Source of the DNA: Paeniglutamicibacter sulfureus
GTDB taxonomy: Bacteria > Actinomycetota > Actinomycetes > Actinomycetales > Micrococcaceae
Assembly: GCF_039535115.1 (NCBI RefSeq)
Contig: NZ_BAAAWO010000001.1
Coordinates: forward strand, 62,001 to 126,000
Direction of reading: 5' to 3'
Length of the DNA stretch: 64,000 nt
The notes under the pieces were generated by a model. It saw only the letters and a list, made by a program, of their open reading frames with translations. It was not told the origin of the DNA and ran no database searches. This document shows positions 25,944 through 34,613 of the stretch, piece by piece. A program made the position numbers and the translations under genes. The stretch's first letter is position 1, and each line of letters starts with the position of its first letter.

Positions 25944-26729
25944 TTACCGGTTGCCGATGGACGTTTGCCCTGCAGGACCGCTCCCGTGCGCCCGGCGGTA
26001 TTCGGCCAGCAGGCCGCTATCCTCCTCGAGCAGAAGGTGCAGGGACATCTCGCGGGACACATCCGTGGGGGTGCCGCGGGCAATCCGGCGCGAGTCCCCG
26101 CCCACCAGCAGCGGGGAGAAGGTCACGCAGAGGCTGTCCACCGCATCGGCCCGCTGGAAGTCGCCAAGGAGCGTGGGCCCGCCCTCGGAATGGATCACGC
26201 GCAGGCCCTTGCCGTGCAGCGTCCGGATGATCCACCGGGGGTCGATGACAGGCCCCGGGTCCCCGGAAGCGATGACCTCCGCCACCGCGCCCAGGGCCGC
26301 CGCCCGCTCCGGATTCGCGGCGCCCGAGGTGAGGACCAGGATCTTGCCGGGGTTCGTGGTGAACAGTTCGCTCCCGGGATCCAGGTCCAGGTGGCCGGAG
26401 ACCACCGCCAGCAACGGGCGCTCGGGCATGCCGCGCGCCAGGCGCCAGGCGCGCGAGGGGGCATCGAGCAACTCGCCGTCGTAGCCCTCGGCCCGCACCG
26501 TCCCCGCACCCACCAAAATGACATCGGCCACCCGGCGCAACAGCATGAACACGCGCTTGTCGGCATCCGTGCCCAGGTCACCGGAAAGGCCGCCGAGCGT
26601 TGCCGCACCGTCGATCGAGGAGATGAAGTTGAAGCGGACGAAGGGGTCCCCTGAGCCCGGCGGCGCGTAGGACTCGAGCAGGGCTGTGTCGTCGAGGTCC
26701 GGGGCGGGGTCGGGGAGCAGGCGCCGCAT
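25944..26729 (-). CDS. RibD C-terminal/DHFR-like pyrimidine reductase family protein
   Basis: 261 aa. NADPH-binding reductase fold of the RibD C-terminal domain: FVRFNFISSIDGAATLGGLSGDLGTDADKRVFMLLR, VILVGAGTVRAEGY, SEGGPTLLGDFQRADAVDSLCVTFSPLLVGG. No deaminase domain. Rv2671 of M. tuberculosis is a similar stand-alone RibD-like reductase able to act as a dihydrofolate reductase. Its ATG overlaps the stop of the preceding DHPS paralogue (TGATG), so the two are translationally coupled, suggesting a role in pterin or folate chemistry. Confidence 0.82.
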   Translation of the reverse strand: MRRLLPDPAPDLDDTALLESYAPPGSGDPFVRFNFISSIDGAATLGGLSGDLGTDADKRVFMLLRRVADVILVGAGTVRAEGYDGELLDAPSRAWRLARGMPERPLLAVVSGHLDLDPGSELFTTNPGKILVLTSGAANPERAAALGAVAEVIASGDPGPVIDPRWIIRTLHGKGLRVIHSEGGPTLLGDFQRADAVDSLCVTFSPLLVGGDSRRIARGTPTDVSREMSLHLLLEEDSGLLAEYRRAHGSGPAGQTSIGNR

Positions 26730-27709
26730 CAGGAACCTTCCCGGGCGGTTCTGCGGACGGAGAGGTCATCATGGACCGGGGAACCGGACGGGGCCCCGGG
26801 GTGCGCCGGGGGATTGACCTCGCCCATGTTGTGCACCAGGTACGCCGGCTCGCGCCACCCCATGGCCGCCTCGAGCATCCGGATGGTGGAGACCGATTCG
26901 GGGATGTTGTGCATGCGGATGATCCGTGCCCCGTTCATGATGCACATGCTGGCCGCCGCCATCGAGCCGGCGGTGCGTTCGGACTTGGGTACATCCAGGG
27001 TTTCGCCGATGAAGTCCTTGTTGGAGACGGCAGCCAGGCTCGGGTAGCCCAGTGCGGCGATGGCCTCGAACCCGGCGGTGATGGCCAGGGTGTGGAGCGT
27101 GTTCTTGTTCAGGTCGTGGCCGGGATCCACGATGATCTTCTCCTCGGCGATCCCCAGGGAGAGTGCGAAGTCGACCTTCCGGCGCAGGTACCCCGTGACC
27201 TCAGCGACCACGTCGTCATAGGTGGGGCGCGGGTAGATGGTGCGAGGTGCGGCGAGCGAATGGGTGATGACCAGGTGCGCCCCGGCCTCGGCCACGGCGC
27301 GCCCGAGCTGCGGGTCGCTCAGGCCGGTGGTGTCGTTGATGACGTCGGCTCCCGCGGCCATGGCGGCGGAAGCGACCTCGGGCAGGAACGTGTCGGCTGA
27401 GATGATCACGTCGCTTTGCGCCCGAACCGCCCGGATGACGGGGACGATCCGCTGGGCCTCTTCCTGCCAGGACAGCGCGGGTCCGGGAGAGAAGGGCACC
27501 CCGCCGATGTCGATCCAGTCGGCCCCGGCGTCCACCGCCTCCAGCGCCGCGTCCACCGCGGAGCCCAGGGCGAAGGTGGCCCCGGAATCGTAGAAGCTGT
27601 CGGGCGTGCGGTTGATGATCGCCATCAACGCGACCCGCGCGCTGAAATCAATGCTGCGGTGCGCGAAGCGGTGGACCGGGTGGCGAAGTGCGGGTAGGTA
27701 CATGCTCAT
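26729..27709 (-). CDS. folP: Dihydropteroate synthase paralogue (FolP2-like)
   Basis: 326 aa. ATG 27709 is preferred (TAGGAGCCCGC upstream) over an in-frame ATG five codons earlier. TIM-barrel pterin-binding enzyme. The pyrophosphate-loop region reads MAIINRTPDSFYDSGATF, the FolP2 form, rather than the GxLNVTPDSFSDGG of classical FolP. Other motifs: DAGADWIDIGG, SADTFLPEVASAAMAAGADVINDTTG and PGHDLNKNTLHTL. Mycobacterial FolP2 is reported to lack clear DHPS activity, so canonical folate synthesis by this protein is uncertain. Coupled to the downstream reductase. Confidence 0.85.
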   Translation of the reverse strand: MSMYLPALRHPVHRFAHRSIDFSARVALMAIINRTPDSFYDSGATFALGSAVDAALEAVDAGADWIDIGGVPFSPGPALSWQEEAQRIVPVIRAVRAQSDVIISADTFLPEVASAAMAAGADVINDTTGLSDPQLGRAVAEAGAHLVITHSLAAPRTIYPRPTYDDVVAEVTGYLRRKVDFALSLGIAEEKIIVDPGHDLNKNTLHTLAITAGFEAIAALGYPSLAAVSNKDFIGETLDVPKSERTAGSMAAASMCIMNGARIIRMHNIPESVSTIRMLEAAMGWREPAYLVHNMGEVNPPAHPGAPSGSPVHDDLSVRRTAREGS

Positions 27710-27843
27710 GCGGGCTCCTAGCAACGATCTGTTAGACCATTCTTACCAGTTTTAGAAGCTTTGGGGAGGATGAAGCCCAGTGCAGGTCTCCAAGGGCGGA
27801 CGGCACGGCGCACCGCGGGCGCGGGCTTGGGTACCCTGTATGA

Positions 27844-28755
27844 ATGACTTTGAACTTCGTCGCCCCCGATGCCGGCGCATGGATAGTGCAGGCCCTGCAG
27901 GAACAAGGCCGGGACGCAGACACCGCAAACCTGGTCGCGGGCCAGGTGCCCCGCGGCTTTGCCGCCTACGCACGGATCTTCCACCCGGCCATGGGGACCG
28001 ACGGGCAGCCCGTGCGCTGGGATGCGATCGCCAAGCGGCGCGGCAGCACCATGCACGCCCTGGCGCAATTCGCCGCACTCTCCGGGATCGGCGAGGACGG
28101 GGTGCCACTGGCAGAGGACTCCTGGGAGGGGGAAGCCCCGGGCTGGGACGGGCTGGGTGCCGCCGAGCTGCGCGCCATCGCCCCGCTGCTGGCGGCGCAC
28201 ACCGCGACCCCTGGCGAAATCCACCTGGCGCTCTGGAACGGGCTGGCGTTCATCCACGGCGGCGACCAGGTCGAGGTAGTGATCGAGAACGACCCCGCCC
28301 TCACCGAGGAAGAAAACGCCAGGCGCGCCGAGGAACTTGCCGCCCGTGCCAAGGCACCGGCATTTTCCGAAGAGGTCAGGAACGCGCCGACCTTGCAGAT
28401 CGGTTCCGGCTACCGCTCCTTCTACGTTTTCCGCGGCGATGCGGAGGACCTGGCCAGCCCGCTGTGGGCACGGACCTCCCTGGGCGAACAGCGCCAGTCG
28501 CCCAACCTGGCCTGGCCCCAAGACCGCGCCTGGCTGATGTCCACCGAGCTCTACGAGGATTCCACCATCGTCGGCGGCAGCCGCGGGCTCATCGACGCCC
28601 TGCTGGGCTGCGCCGGCATCGAGGCCTGGGAAGTCGACGCCGACTCCCGGCTCGATGCGGCCGGAGACACCCGCAACGAGCTGCCGGCGGCGGATGACGA
28701 ACCCTTCGATCCCGAGGAACTGGCGGGGGAGTACTTCCAGGGGGAAGGCAACTAG
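27844..28755 (+). CDS. Conserved actinobacterial protein, unknown function
   Basis: 303 aa, soluble and acidic. Begins MTLNFVAPDAGAWIVQAL; the middle and C-terminus contain YRSFYVFRGDAEDLAS, NLAWPQDRAWLMSTELYEDSTIVGGSR, which looks like a conserved core. No signal peptide, membrane segment or catalytic motif is recognised. A -10 box TACCCT (27832-27837) ends 6 nt before the ATG and no Shine-Dalgarno is seen, so it is likely leaderless. Divergent from folP. Confidence 0.75.
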   Translation: MTLNFVAPDAGAWIVQALQEQGRDADTANLVAGQVPRGFAAYARIFHPAMGTDGQPVRWDAIAKRRGSTMHALAQFAALSGIGEDGVPLAEDSWEGEAPGWDGLGAAELRAIAPLLAAHTATPGEIHLALWNGLAFIHGGDQVEVVIENDPALTEEENARRAEELAARAKAPAFSEEVRNAPTLQIGSGYRSFYVFRGDAEDLASPLWARTSLGEQRQSPNLAWPQDRAWLMSTELYEDSTIVGGSRGLIDALLGCAGIEAWEVDADSRLDAAGDTRNELPAADDEPFDPEELAGEYFQGEGN

Positions 28756-28831
28756 CCCCCTGCGGGCGCGTGGGAGGGGGATGCGGGGGCGTTGTGAGGA
28801 ATCACTCCGCCCCGGAGACCCGCAACAGGGC

Positions 28832-28837
28832 TAGAAT
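28832..28837 (+). promoter_or_regulatory. -10 box of the cysteine desulfurase-mnmA operon
   Basis: TAGAAT, six nt before the GTG start at 28844; no Shine-Dalgarno between, consistent with a leaderless transcript. No recognisable -35. Confidence 0.5.
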
Positions 28838-28843
28838 TGTTCG

Positions 28844-30079
28844 GTGTCCACGAGCCCCATTTACCTAGACCACGCAGCCACGACACCCATGTCCGGCCCA
28901 GCGCTCGCCGCCATGACCCATGAGCTGGCGCAGACCGGCAACCCCTCCTCGCTGCACGGCGCCGGCCGCCGCGCCCACCGCGTCACCGAAGAAGCCCGCG
29001 AGCAGCTGGCCGCCGCGGCCGGGGCCCACCCCTCGGAAGTCATCTTCACCTCCGGCGGCACCGAATCGGACAACCTCGCCCTCAAGGGCCTGTACTGGAA
29101 CCGGAACGCCGCCGACCCGGCACGCAAGCGCATCCTCTGCTCCGTGATCGAGCACCACGCGGTGCTTGACACCGTGGAATGGCTTCAGGCCCACGAAGGG
29201 GCGGACGTCACCTGGCTGAACGTGGACACCGACGGGGTCATCGACCTCAACGCGCTGGAATGCGAAATCGCGAAGAACCCCCACGACATTGCCCTCATCA
29301 CCATCATGTGGGCCAACAACGAGGTCGGCAGCGTCCAGCCAGTGGCGAAGGTGGTTGCGCTCGCCGACCCCCACGGCATACCGGTGCACTCGGACGCGGT
29401 CCAGGCCTTCACCTCGGTGCCGACCCGCTTCGCCGACTCCGGGCTGGCCACGATGGCGGTATCCGGGCACAAGATCGGCGGGCCGGTGGGCATCGGCGCA
29501 CTCTTCGTGCGACGCGACGTGGTGCTCACTCCCGTGCAGCACGGCGGCGGGCACGAACGCGCACTGCGCTCGGGTACGCTGAACGCCGCCGCCACGGCCG
29601 GGTTCGCCGCCGCAGCCACGCAGGCCGCAGCCAACCTGGAGGCCGAGGCAGAGCGCCTGGCCACGCTGCGCGACACACTCATCGACGGGGTGTCCAGGCT
29701 GGTTCCCGAGGCCGTGTTCAGCGGCACCGCGGATCCCGGACACGCGGGCACCCGCTTGCCGGGCAACGCGCACTTCACCTTCCCGGGCTGCGAGGGAGAC
29801 TCGCTGCTTTTCGTGCTGGACATGCTCGGGATCCATTCCTCCACCGGCTCCGCCTGCACCGCCGGGGTGCCGCGCCCCTCCCACGTGCTCTTGGCCATGG
29901 GGCGGGACGAAGCGACGGCACGTGGCGCACAACGCTTCACCCTCGGGCATACAACGAGCGCCTCCGACGTTGAGAAGTTGGTGGCGGCATTGCCCGAGGC
30001 CTATGCGCGGGCCAAAAAGGCCGGCATGGCCGCACAAGTCAGCAGCATCCAAACGGCAGGGACAGGGTTCACACGATGA
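28844..30079 (+). CDS. Cysteine desulfurase (IscS/NifS family)
   Basis: 411 aa from GTG 28844. PLP enzyme that takes sulfur from cysteine. [10 protein letters not shown] at the N-terminus, PLP lysine K210 in VSGHKIGGP, and catalytic Cys338 in the loop [11 protein letters not shown]. An ATGA overlap with mnmA shows it supplies sulfur for tRNA 2-thiouridine, as in other actinobacteria; it may also serve Fe-S assembly. Confidence 0.94.
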   Translation: MSTSPIYLDHAATTPMSGPALAAMTHELAQTGNPSSLHGAGRRAHRVTEEAREQLAAAAGAHPSEVIFTSGGTESDNLALKGLYWNRNAADPARKRILCSVIEHHAVLDTVEWLQAHEGADVTWLNVDTDGVIDLNALECEIAKNPHDIALITIMWANNEVGSVQPVAKVVALADPHGIPVHSDAVQAFTSVPTRFADSGLATMAVSGHKIGGPVGIGALFVRRDVVLTPVQHGGGHERALRSGTLNAAATAGFAAAATQAAANLEAEAERLATLRDTLIDGVSRLVPEAVFSGTADPGHAGTRLPGNAHFTFPGCEGDSLLFVLDMLGIHSSTGSACTAGVPRPSHVLLAMGRDEATARGAQRFTLGHTTSASDVEKLVAALPEAYARAKKAGMAAQVSSIQTAGTGFTR

Positions 30080-31212
30080 AGGTTTTGGCAGCAATGAGCG
30101 GCGGGGTCGACTCCGCGGTCGCGGCGGCACGCGCCGTCGAGGCCGGCCACGAGGTCGTCGGCGTGCACCTGGCACTTTCCCGCATGCCCGGGACCCTGCG
30201 CACCGGTAGCCGCGGTTGCTGCACCGTCGAGGACTCCAACGACGCCTGGCGGGCGTGCGACAAGCTCGGCATCCCCTACTACGTCTGGGACTTCTCCGAG
30301 CGCTTCAAGGAAGACGTGGTCGACGACTTCATCGCCGAGTACGAGGCAGGACGCACCCCCAACCCCTGCATGCGCTGCAACGAGCGCATCAAGTTCGCCG
30401 CGCTGCTGGAAAAGGCCATCGCGCTGGGCTTCGACGCGGTCTGCACCGGGCACTACGCCAAGGTGATCCGGGATGGGGAAGGCAACCCAGAGCTGCACCG
30501 CGCCGCCGACTGGGCCAAGGACCAGTCCTACGTGCTGGGCGTGCTCACCCACGAGCAGCTGGAGCACTGCATCTTCCCGCTGGCCGAGACCCCCTCCAAG
30601 GCCGAGGTCCGCGCCGAGGCAGAGGCCCGCGGGCTCTCGGTGGCGAACAAGCCCGACAGCCACGACATCTGTTTCATCCCCGATGGGGACACCCGCGGCT
30701 GGCTGGCCGAGCGCATCGACATGACCAAGGGCGAGATCGTGGACCAGGAGGGCAAGGCCCTGGGCGAGCACGAGGGCGCCCACGCCTTCACCGTCGGCCA
30801 GCGCAAGGGCCTGAAGCTCGGCACCCCGGCGGCCGATGGCAAGCCGCGCTTCGTGCTGGAGATCCGCCCGAAGGAAAACAAGGTCATCGTTGGCCCCGAG
30901 GCCCTGCTGGCCGTCGACGAGCTGCGTGGCATCAGGATCTCCTGGGCCGGGCTGCCCATCGCCGACGCCGAGGCCGGCATCGAGTTCGACTGCATGGTGC
31001 AGGTGCGTGCGCACGGCGACCCCGTCGATGCCCGCGCCCGCGTCGAGCCGCAGGAAGACGGGTCCAACGTCCTGGTCGCCACGCTCATCGAGCCGATGCG
31101 CGGGGTCGCCCCGGGCCAGACCATGGTGATCTACCAGGGCACCCGCGTGCTGGGCCAGGCCACCATCGATTCGGCCCGCTCCACCGCATGGGACCCGTCA
31201 CTCGTCTCATAG
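30076..31212 (+). CDS. mnmA: tRNA-specific 2-thiouridylase MnmA
   Basis: 378 aa. ATP-dependent thiolation of wobble U34 in Lys, Glu and Gln tRNAs. PP-loop [13 protein letters not shown] at the N-terminus; catalytic cysteines in [12 protein letters not shown] and [12 protein letters not shown]-terminal barrel with [14 protein letters not shown]. Receives sulfur from the overlapping desulfurase. Confidence 0.96.
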   Translation: MKVLAAMSGGVDSAVAAARAVEAGHEVVGVHLALSRMPGTLRTGSRGCCTVEDSNDAWRACDKLGIPYYVWDFSERFKEDVVDDFIAEYEAGRTPNPCMRCNERIKFAALLEKAIALGFDAVCTGHYAKVIRDGEGNPELHRAADWAKDQSYVLGVLTHEQLEHCIFPLAETPSKAEVRAEAEARGLSVANKPDSHDICFIPDGDTRGWLAERIDMTKGEIVDQEGKALGEHEGAHAFTVGQRKGLKLGTPAADGKPRFVLEIRPKENKVIVGPEALLAVDELRGIRISWAGLPIADAEAGIEFDCMVQVRAHGDPVDARARVEPQEDGSNVLVATLIEPMRGVAPGQTMVIYQGTRVLGQATIDSARSTAWDPSLVS

Positions 31213-31284
31213 CCGGGAGGCCTGCAATTCGTAGCGTGGTTGAAGCCGGGACATACCGTGTCAAGCGTCCGCTAGGGTTGCCGC

Positions 31285-31992
31285 ATGACGCTAAGACCCA
31301 GCACCGTCTCAACTGTTCAGCTGGCGTGGGCACAAATCCTGGGGGTGGATCAGGACGCCCTGGCTGACGGCGGTATGAGGATCCACTGCGAAAAAGACGA
31401 CAGCTCCGTGCTCACGTTTGTGTCGTTGTTTGGAACTGGCGTTCTGGTGGGCCCGGGGTGGGCAATTGAAGCAGCCGAAGACCTGACTGACGCCGAACTC
31501 GCCAGCCATTCAAAATTATTGGAGATCAGTTCACCGTACGGTGGACAACCGCTCGGTGAAGCTGCACTTTATTTTTGCGACGATGGCCCTGCCATACCGG
31601 GTGTCGGTCAGACGGTGAGCCGCGATCCAAGACATGCCGTCGCTTTGGAAGGTGCCTGCCCGACAAATGATTCCACGGAAGTTCTCCTGAGCGAGATGGC
31701 CAATACGTTCGTCTTGCTAGATGACAGTGTTGATCCGCCATTCCCGCACGCAGGTGCTGGATATGACATTCGGGCAGGCAGCCTGGCTCAGATGGGCGTG
31801 CTCACCGCGCCCGAAGTACGGCGTCGCGGGCTCGCCCTCAAGGCCGCCACGATAGCCATGGGTCAGGCTATGGCCTCCGGGCTCATTCCACAGTGGCGAG
31901 CCAGAACCGATAACACGGCGTCGATTCGCACAGCCGTCAGCGCAGCGTTCGAGTACGCGGGAACCCAAACAAGCGTGGTTCTCAGGCCCTGA
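31285..31992 (+). CDS. GNAT-family N-acetyltransferase
   Basis: 235 aa. The C-terminal half has a GNAT acetyl-CoA fold, with MGVLTAPEVRRRGLALKAATIAMGQAMASG as motif A (RRRGLA pyrophosphate loop) and WRARTDNTASIRTA afterwards; the N-terminal half is less conserved. A -10 box TAGGGT (31273-31278) ends 6 nt before the ATG, without Shine-Dalgarno. Base composition is less GC-rich than its neighbours, suggesting an acquired gene. Substrate unknown. Confidence 0.78.
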   Translation: MTLRPSTVSTVQLAWAQILGVDQDALADGGMRIHCEKDDSSVLTFVSLFGTGVLVGPGWAIEAAEDLTDAELASHSKLLEISSPYGGQPLGEAALYFCDDGPAIPGVGQTVSRDPRHAVALEGACPTNDSTEVLLSEMANTFVLLDDSVDPPFPHAGAGYDIRAGSLAQMGVLTAPEVRRRGLALKAATIAMGQAMASGLIPQWRARTDNTASIRTAVSAAFEYAGTQTSVVLRP

Positions 31993-32406
31993 ATGGCGGC
32001 TTGCGTAGTGCTGGGGAAATGGATCGATGACCATCCTCGGCCCCTTCAAACGCTTTAAGCCCCGCGCTCCGTCCTAAGTCTTCGACGGCCCGTGCCCCGG
32101 GCCAGGCGTTAACCACGCGATTGAGGATGTTGGCGTGCGCGGAATAGGCCGTCGCGCATACGAAACGTCCAATACATCAATCGCCTGGCCGGTGTGGACG
32201 GGCACCAGCCCGAGCAGCGCCAGGATGGGTGCCACCTTGTGACGCCGAATATTTTCTGCGGGCCCGGCGTATTGGTCCGGTGGACCGCCTGTCGCTGCAC
32301 CGAGCGGCTTGAAGTCCCAAGCCATCATGCTGCCGCGTCTTTGTCCTTTACCGGATTTCAGATTAGGTCGTCGATATTTTCAGGTGTGCCCAAGACCAGG
32401 GGTTGC
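31993..32406. other. Intergenic region without a convincing gene
   Basis: 414 bp between a GNAT gene and the leader/ligase unit. A minus-strand frame of 84 codons (32074-32328) exists but has no Shine-Dalgarno, no recognisable family and a Pro/Gly-rich composition; it may be a decayed remnant. Nothing else seen. Confidence 0.4.
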
Positions 32407-32435
32407 TTGGACAGGAACATGCAACCTGCTAGCCT
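32407..32435 (+). promoter_or_regulatory. Promoter of the leader peptide-ligase unit
   Basis: -35 TTGGAC (32407-32412), a 17-bp spacer, -10 TAGCCT (32430-32435). The expected start of transcription falls at 32442-32443, i.e. on the leader-peptide ATG. Confidence 0.7.
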
Positions 32436-32442
32436 CGGCAAC

Positions 32443-32514
32443 ATGCGTAACTCACTGCGATTTATCAGCCCCCGACCGGTTGCCGGTCGCGAGGGCTCTG
32501 AGGCGCGCGCCTAG
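32443..32514 (+). CDS. Putative leaderless leader peptide upstream of the PheS-like ligase
   Basis: 23 codons, beginning MRNSLRFISPRP and arginine-rich, ending at TAG 32512. It starts 7 nt after a well-formed -10 box with no Shine-Dalgarno, so it would be translated from the first base of the mRNA. A TTT Phe codon (rare in this GC-rich genome) is codon 7, directly before the left arm of a hairpin (from 32467). It ends 62 nt before the ligase ATG. The layout is that of a transcription or translation attenuator; expression is not proven. Confidence 0.55.
   Translation: MRNSLRFISPRPVAGREGSEARA
32467..32497 (+). promoter_or_regulatory. Leader hairpin 1 (inside the leader peptide frame)
   Basis: AGCCC (32467-32471)/GGGCT (32493-32497) outside and CGACCGG (32473-32479)/CCGGTCG (32483-32489) inside, with a 3-nt loop. 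The right-arm CCGGTC can alternatively pair with GATCGG of hairpin 2. Confidence 0.6.
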
Positions 32515-32530
32515 GTCCTGGCGGCGGAGC

Positions 32531-32555
32531 GGATCGGGGGACTATCCACCGATCC
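32531..32555 (+). promoter_or_regulatory. Leader hairpin 2 (before the ligase ribosome-binding site)
   Basis: GGATCGG (32531-32537) and CCGATCC (32549-32555) form a 7-bp stem with an 11-nt loop, 10 nt before the AAGGA Shine-Dalgarno. Its left arm overlaps the segment that could pair with hairpin 1, so the two structures may be mutually exclusive. Confidence 0.5.
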
Positions 32556-32576
32556 AGACCCACCCAAGGACTTCCC

Positions 32577-33695
32577 ATGACTACTTATCTTTCCGCAGAT
32601 GAACTCCACGACGCTCTAACGCTGCGTGACCTCTCCAATCCCGAGCATGGCCCACACGCCATGCAAGAGCTGCTGGGCCAGGTCACCACGGCTCTCACGC
32701 GTCGTTGGGGCGTGGTGGCCAAGACGGTGCGAAACAGCCCACTGGTCTCGGTCACAGACAACTACGACAACCTGGGCTTCTCCGCGTCGACCGTGACCCG
32801 CGACCAACGGTATTCGCGATACGTGAGCCCCACGGTGATGCTCCGGAGCCACACCTCGGCATCGGTCCCTGGGTTGCTCAGGAATCTGCCGCGAACCGGC
32901 GGGTTGGACGAACTGGTCGTCATGCCCGGGTTGGTGTATCGACGGGACGCCATCGACCGGACACACGTCGGCGCACCCCACCAGGTGGACCTCTGGCGGA
33001 TATGTCCATCCCCGGCACTGGGGCCGGTCGACCTTGAATCGATGATCGCCGTTCTGGTCGAGGCGGTCTTGCCCGGTGCCCGATGGCGCACGGTGCCTGC
33101 CGTCCATCCCTACACGACCAACGGGCTGCAAGTGGATGTCCTGGTTGGCAGCGCATGGTTGGAACTCGCCGAGTGCGGCATGATGGCGCCGCACCTCTTC
33201 GCCGAGGCCGGACTCGACCCGGAACAGTGGTCGGGCCTCGCCCTGGGCATGGGCCTGGACCGGGCCCTGATGCTGCGCAAGGGCATTCCCGACATTCGAC
33301 TCCTGCGTGCCCGCGACCAACGCATCGGATCCCAGATGCTCGATCTGGCGCCGTGGCAACCGGTCTCGCTTCTTCCCCCGATTCGGCGCGACATCTCGAT
33401 CGTCGTCCCCACATCCTTCGACGAGGAGATCCTGGGCGACGAAGTCCGCCAAGCGCTCGGGGAGCGCATGGACGACCTTGAATCGGTCGGGCTTCTTGGA
33501 CTGACCGACTGCGAGGACCTGCCTGCGGCGGCACGGGACAGGCTGCAGATCGAACCCGGGCAGGCGAACGCACTGATTCGCATTACGCTCCGGCCGATCG
33601 AAAGCACCCTCACCGCGCGGGAAGCCAATCTCATGCGCGACGATATTTACAGGGCACTGCACCAGGGCCGTGTCGTGGAACTCATCGCAGGCTAG
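32577..33695 (+). CDS. srmL: Stand-alone PheS-like class II ligase with FDX-ACB domain (SrmL-type)
   Basis: 372 aa, AAGGA 6 nt before the ATG. A class II synthetase core related to the PheRS alpha subunit: motif 1 region MLRSHTSASVP (88-98), motif 2 LVYRRDAIDRTHVGAPHQ (about 119-136), WLELAECGMMAPHLFAEAG (194-212) and motif 3 GMGLDRALMLRKGIPDIR (224-241). A C-terminal ferredoxin-fold anticodon-binding domain (about 265-370) normally belongs to PheT, so the protein resembles the monomeric mitochondrial PheRS. The Phe pocket motif FPFTEPS is replaced by HPYTTNG (177-183), so the substrate is probably not phenylalanine. This matches proteins called PheS-related mystery ligase. Function unknown. 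Confidence 0.85.
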   Translation: MTTYLSADELHDALTLRDLSNPEHGPHAMQELLGQVTTALTRRWGVVAKTVRNSPLVSVTDNYDNLGFSASTVTRDQRYSRYVSPTVMLRSHTSASVPGLLRNLPRTGGLDELVVMPGLVYRRDAIDRTHVGAPHQVDLWRICPSPALGPVDLESMIAVLVEAVLPGARWRTVPAVHPYTTNGLQVDVLVGSAWLELAECGMMAPHLFAEAGLDPEQWSGLALGMGLDRALMLRKGIPDIRLLRARDQRIGSQMLDLAPWQPVSLLPPIRRDISIVVPTSFDEEILGDEVRQALGERMDDLESVGLLGLTDCEDLPAAARDRLQIEPGQANALIRITLRPIESTLTAREANLMRDDIYRALHQGRVVELIAG

Positions 33696-33842
33696 ACGGG
33701 CATGGTCGCGGTCGGCGCCAACTAGCCGGCCGACCGCGACCAACAGCCAAGTTACAGGATGCCGGAGCCCGCCAGGCGATTCAGCACCATCCCGGGCCCT
33801 TGATAGGTTGGCCAAGTCCCCGCCAACTGCGAAAGAGACTCA

Positions 33843-34331
33843 ATGCAGCAACCTCCGCCCATTACCCTGCAGCCATTTCAAGAGTCCGATGCGGCATTTT
33901 TCGCGGGCATGGCCTCCGACGAGCGGGTGACTCGCTTCGTTGGGGACGGACGGCCATGGGATCAGCAAACCATCAATGACCGTGTTCGCGCAGCCCTTCA
34001 GGAGGACGCTCTCGATCTCGCGGGAGCATCGCGCTGGTTCCTGGCCAAGGAGGCAGACGAACCTGTCGGCATCGTGGTTTCCACTCGGAAGGACGAGGGC
34101 ATTGAGATCGGATACTGGGTGTCACCCGAGCACTGGGGTCGCGGCATTGCCGGGGCCATGGTCGATGGCGCGCTGACCACGATTCCCGAGGTGTACAAAT
34201 CCCGGGAACTCTTTGCCCGCGTGGACCCAGCCAACACCGTTTCCGCCAAGCTGCTCACCCGACGCGGCTTCCAACTTGAGGTCAACCAATGTGGGCTTGA
34301 CCGCTACACCCTCGTACCGGTCAATTCGTAG
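33843..34331 (+). CDS. GNAT-family N-acetyltransferase (RimJ/RimL type)
   Basis: 162 aa. Acetyltransferase_3-like: ITLQPFQESDAAFFAGMASDERVTRFVG at the N-terminus, the acetyl-CoA loop WVSPEHWGRGIAGAMVDGAL and the C-terminal VDPANTVSAKLLTRRGFQLE. GAAAGAGA precedes the ATG. Single-gene unit after the ligase gene. Substrate could be an antibiotic, a ribosomal protein or a metabolite; no sequence evidence decides. Confidence 0.85.
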   Translation: MQQPPPITLQPFQESDAAFFAGMASDERVTRFVGDGRPWDQQTINDRVRAALQEDALDLAGASRWFLAKEADEPVGIVVSTRKDEGIEIGYWVSPEHWGRGIAGAMVDGALTTIPEVYKSRELFARVDPANTVSAKLLTRRGFQLEVNQCGLDRYTLVPVNS

Positions 34332-34613
34332 ACAGCCAGGCCGGCGGAACTACTGCCAGGTTCCATGCTTCCGCACCGCAAACCGTCCGATAGGGGTCCC
34401 CAAACCGTGACCACCTGTGACCCGTGGAACGAAAGCGGATAACTGTCGACCCGGTTCGCGGTGGTCCGATGCCACGAGTCATGAACGGGGTGGTGAGCCT
34501 GCGATGCCGCGGGTGAATCGTTCACGTGATGCATGCAGGACGCTCTTGATCCGAAGTGAAATCGTGAATTGGTGGACCTGTCCATGGCCCACGTCCTGGT
34601 CTACTGTGATCCC

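Noticed and set aside
32074..32328. 84-codon minus-strand frame in the gap before the ligase leader
   Set aside because: No Shine-Dalgarno, no recognisable domain, Pro/Gly-rich composition; at most a decayed remnant.
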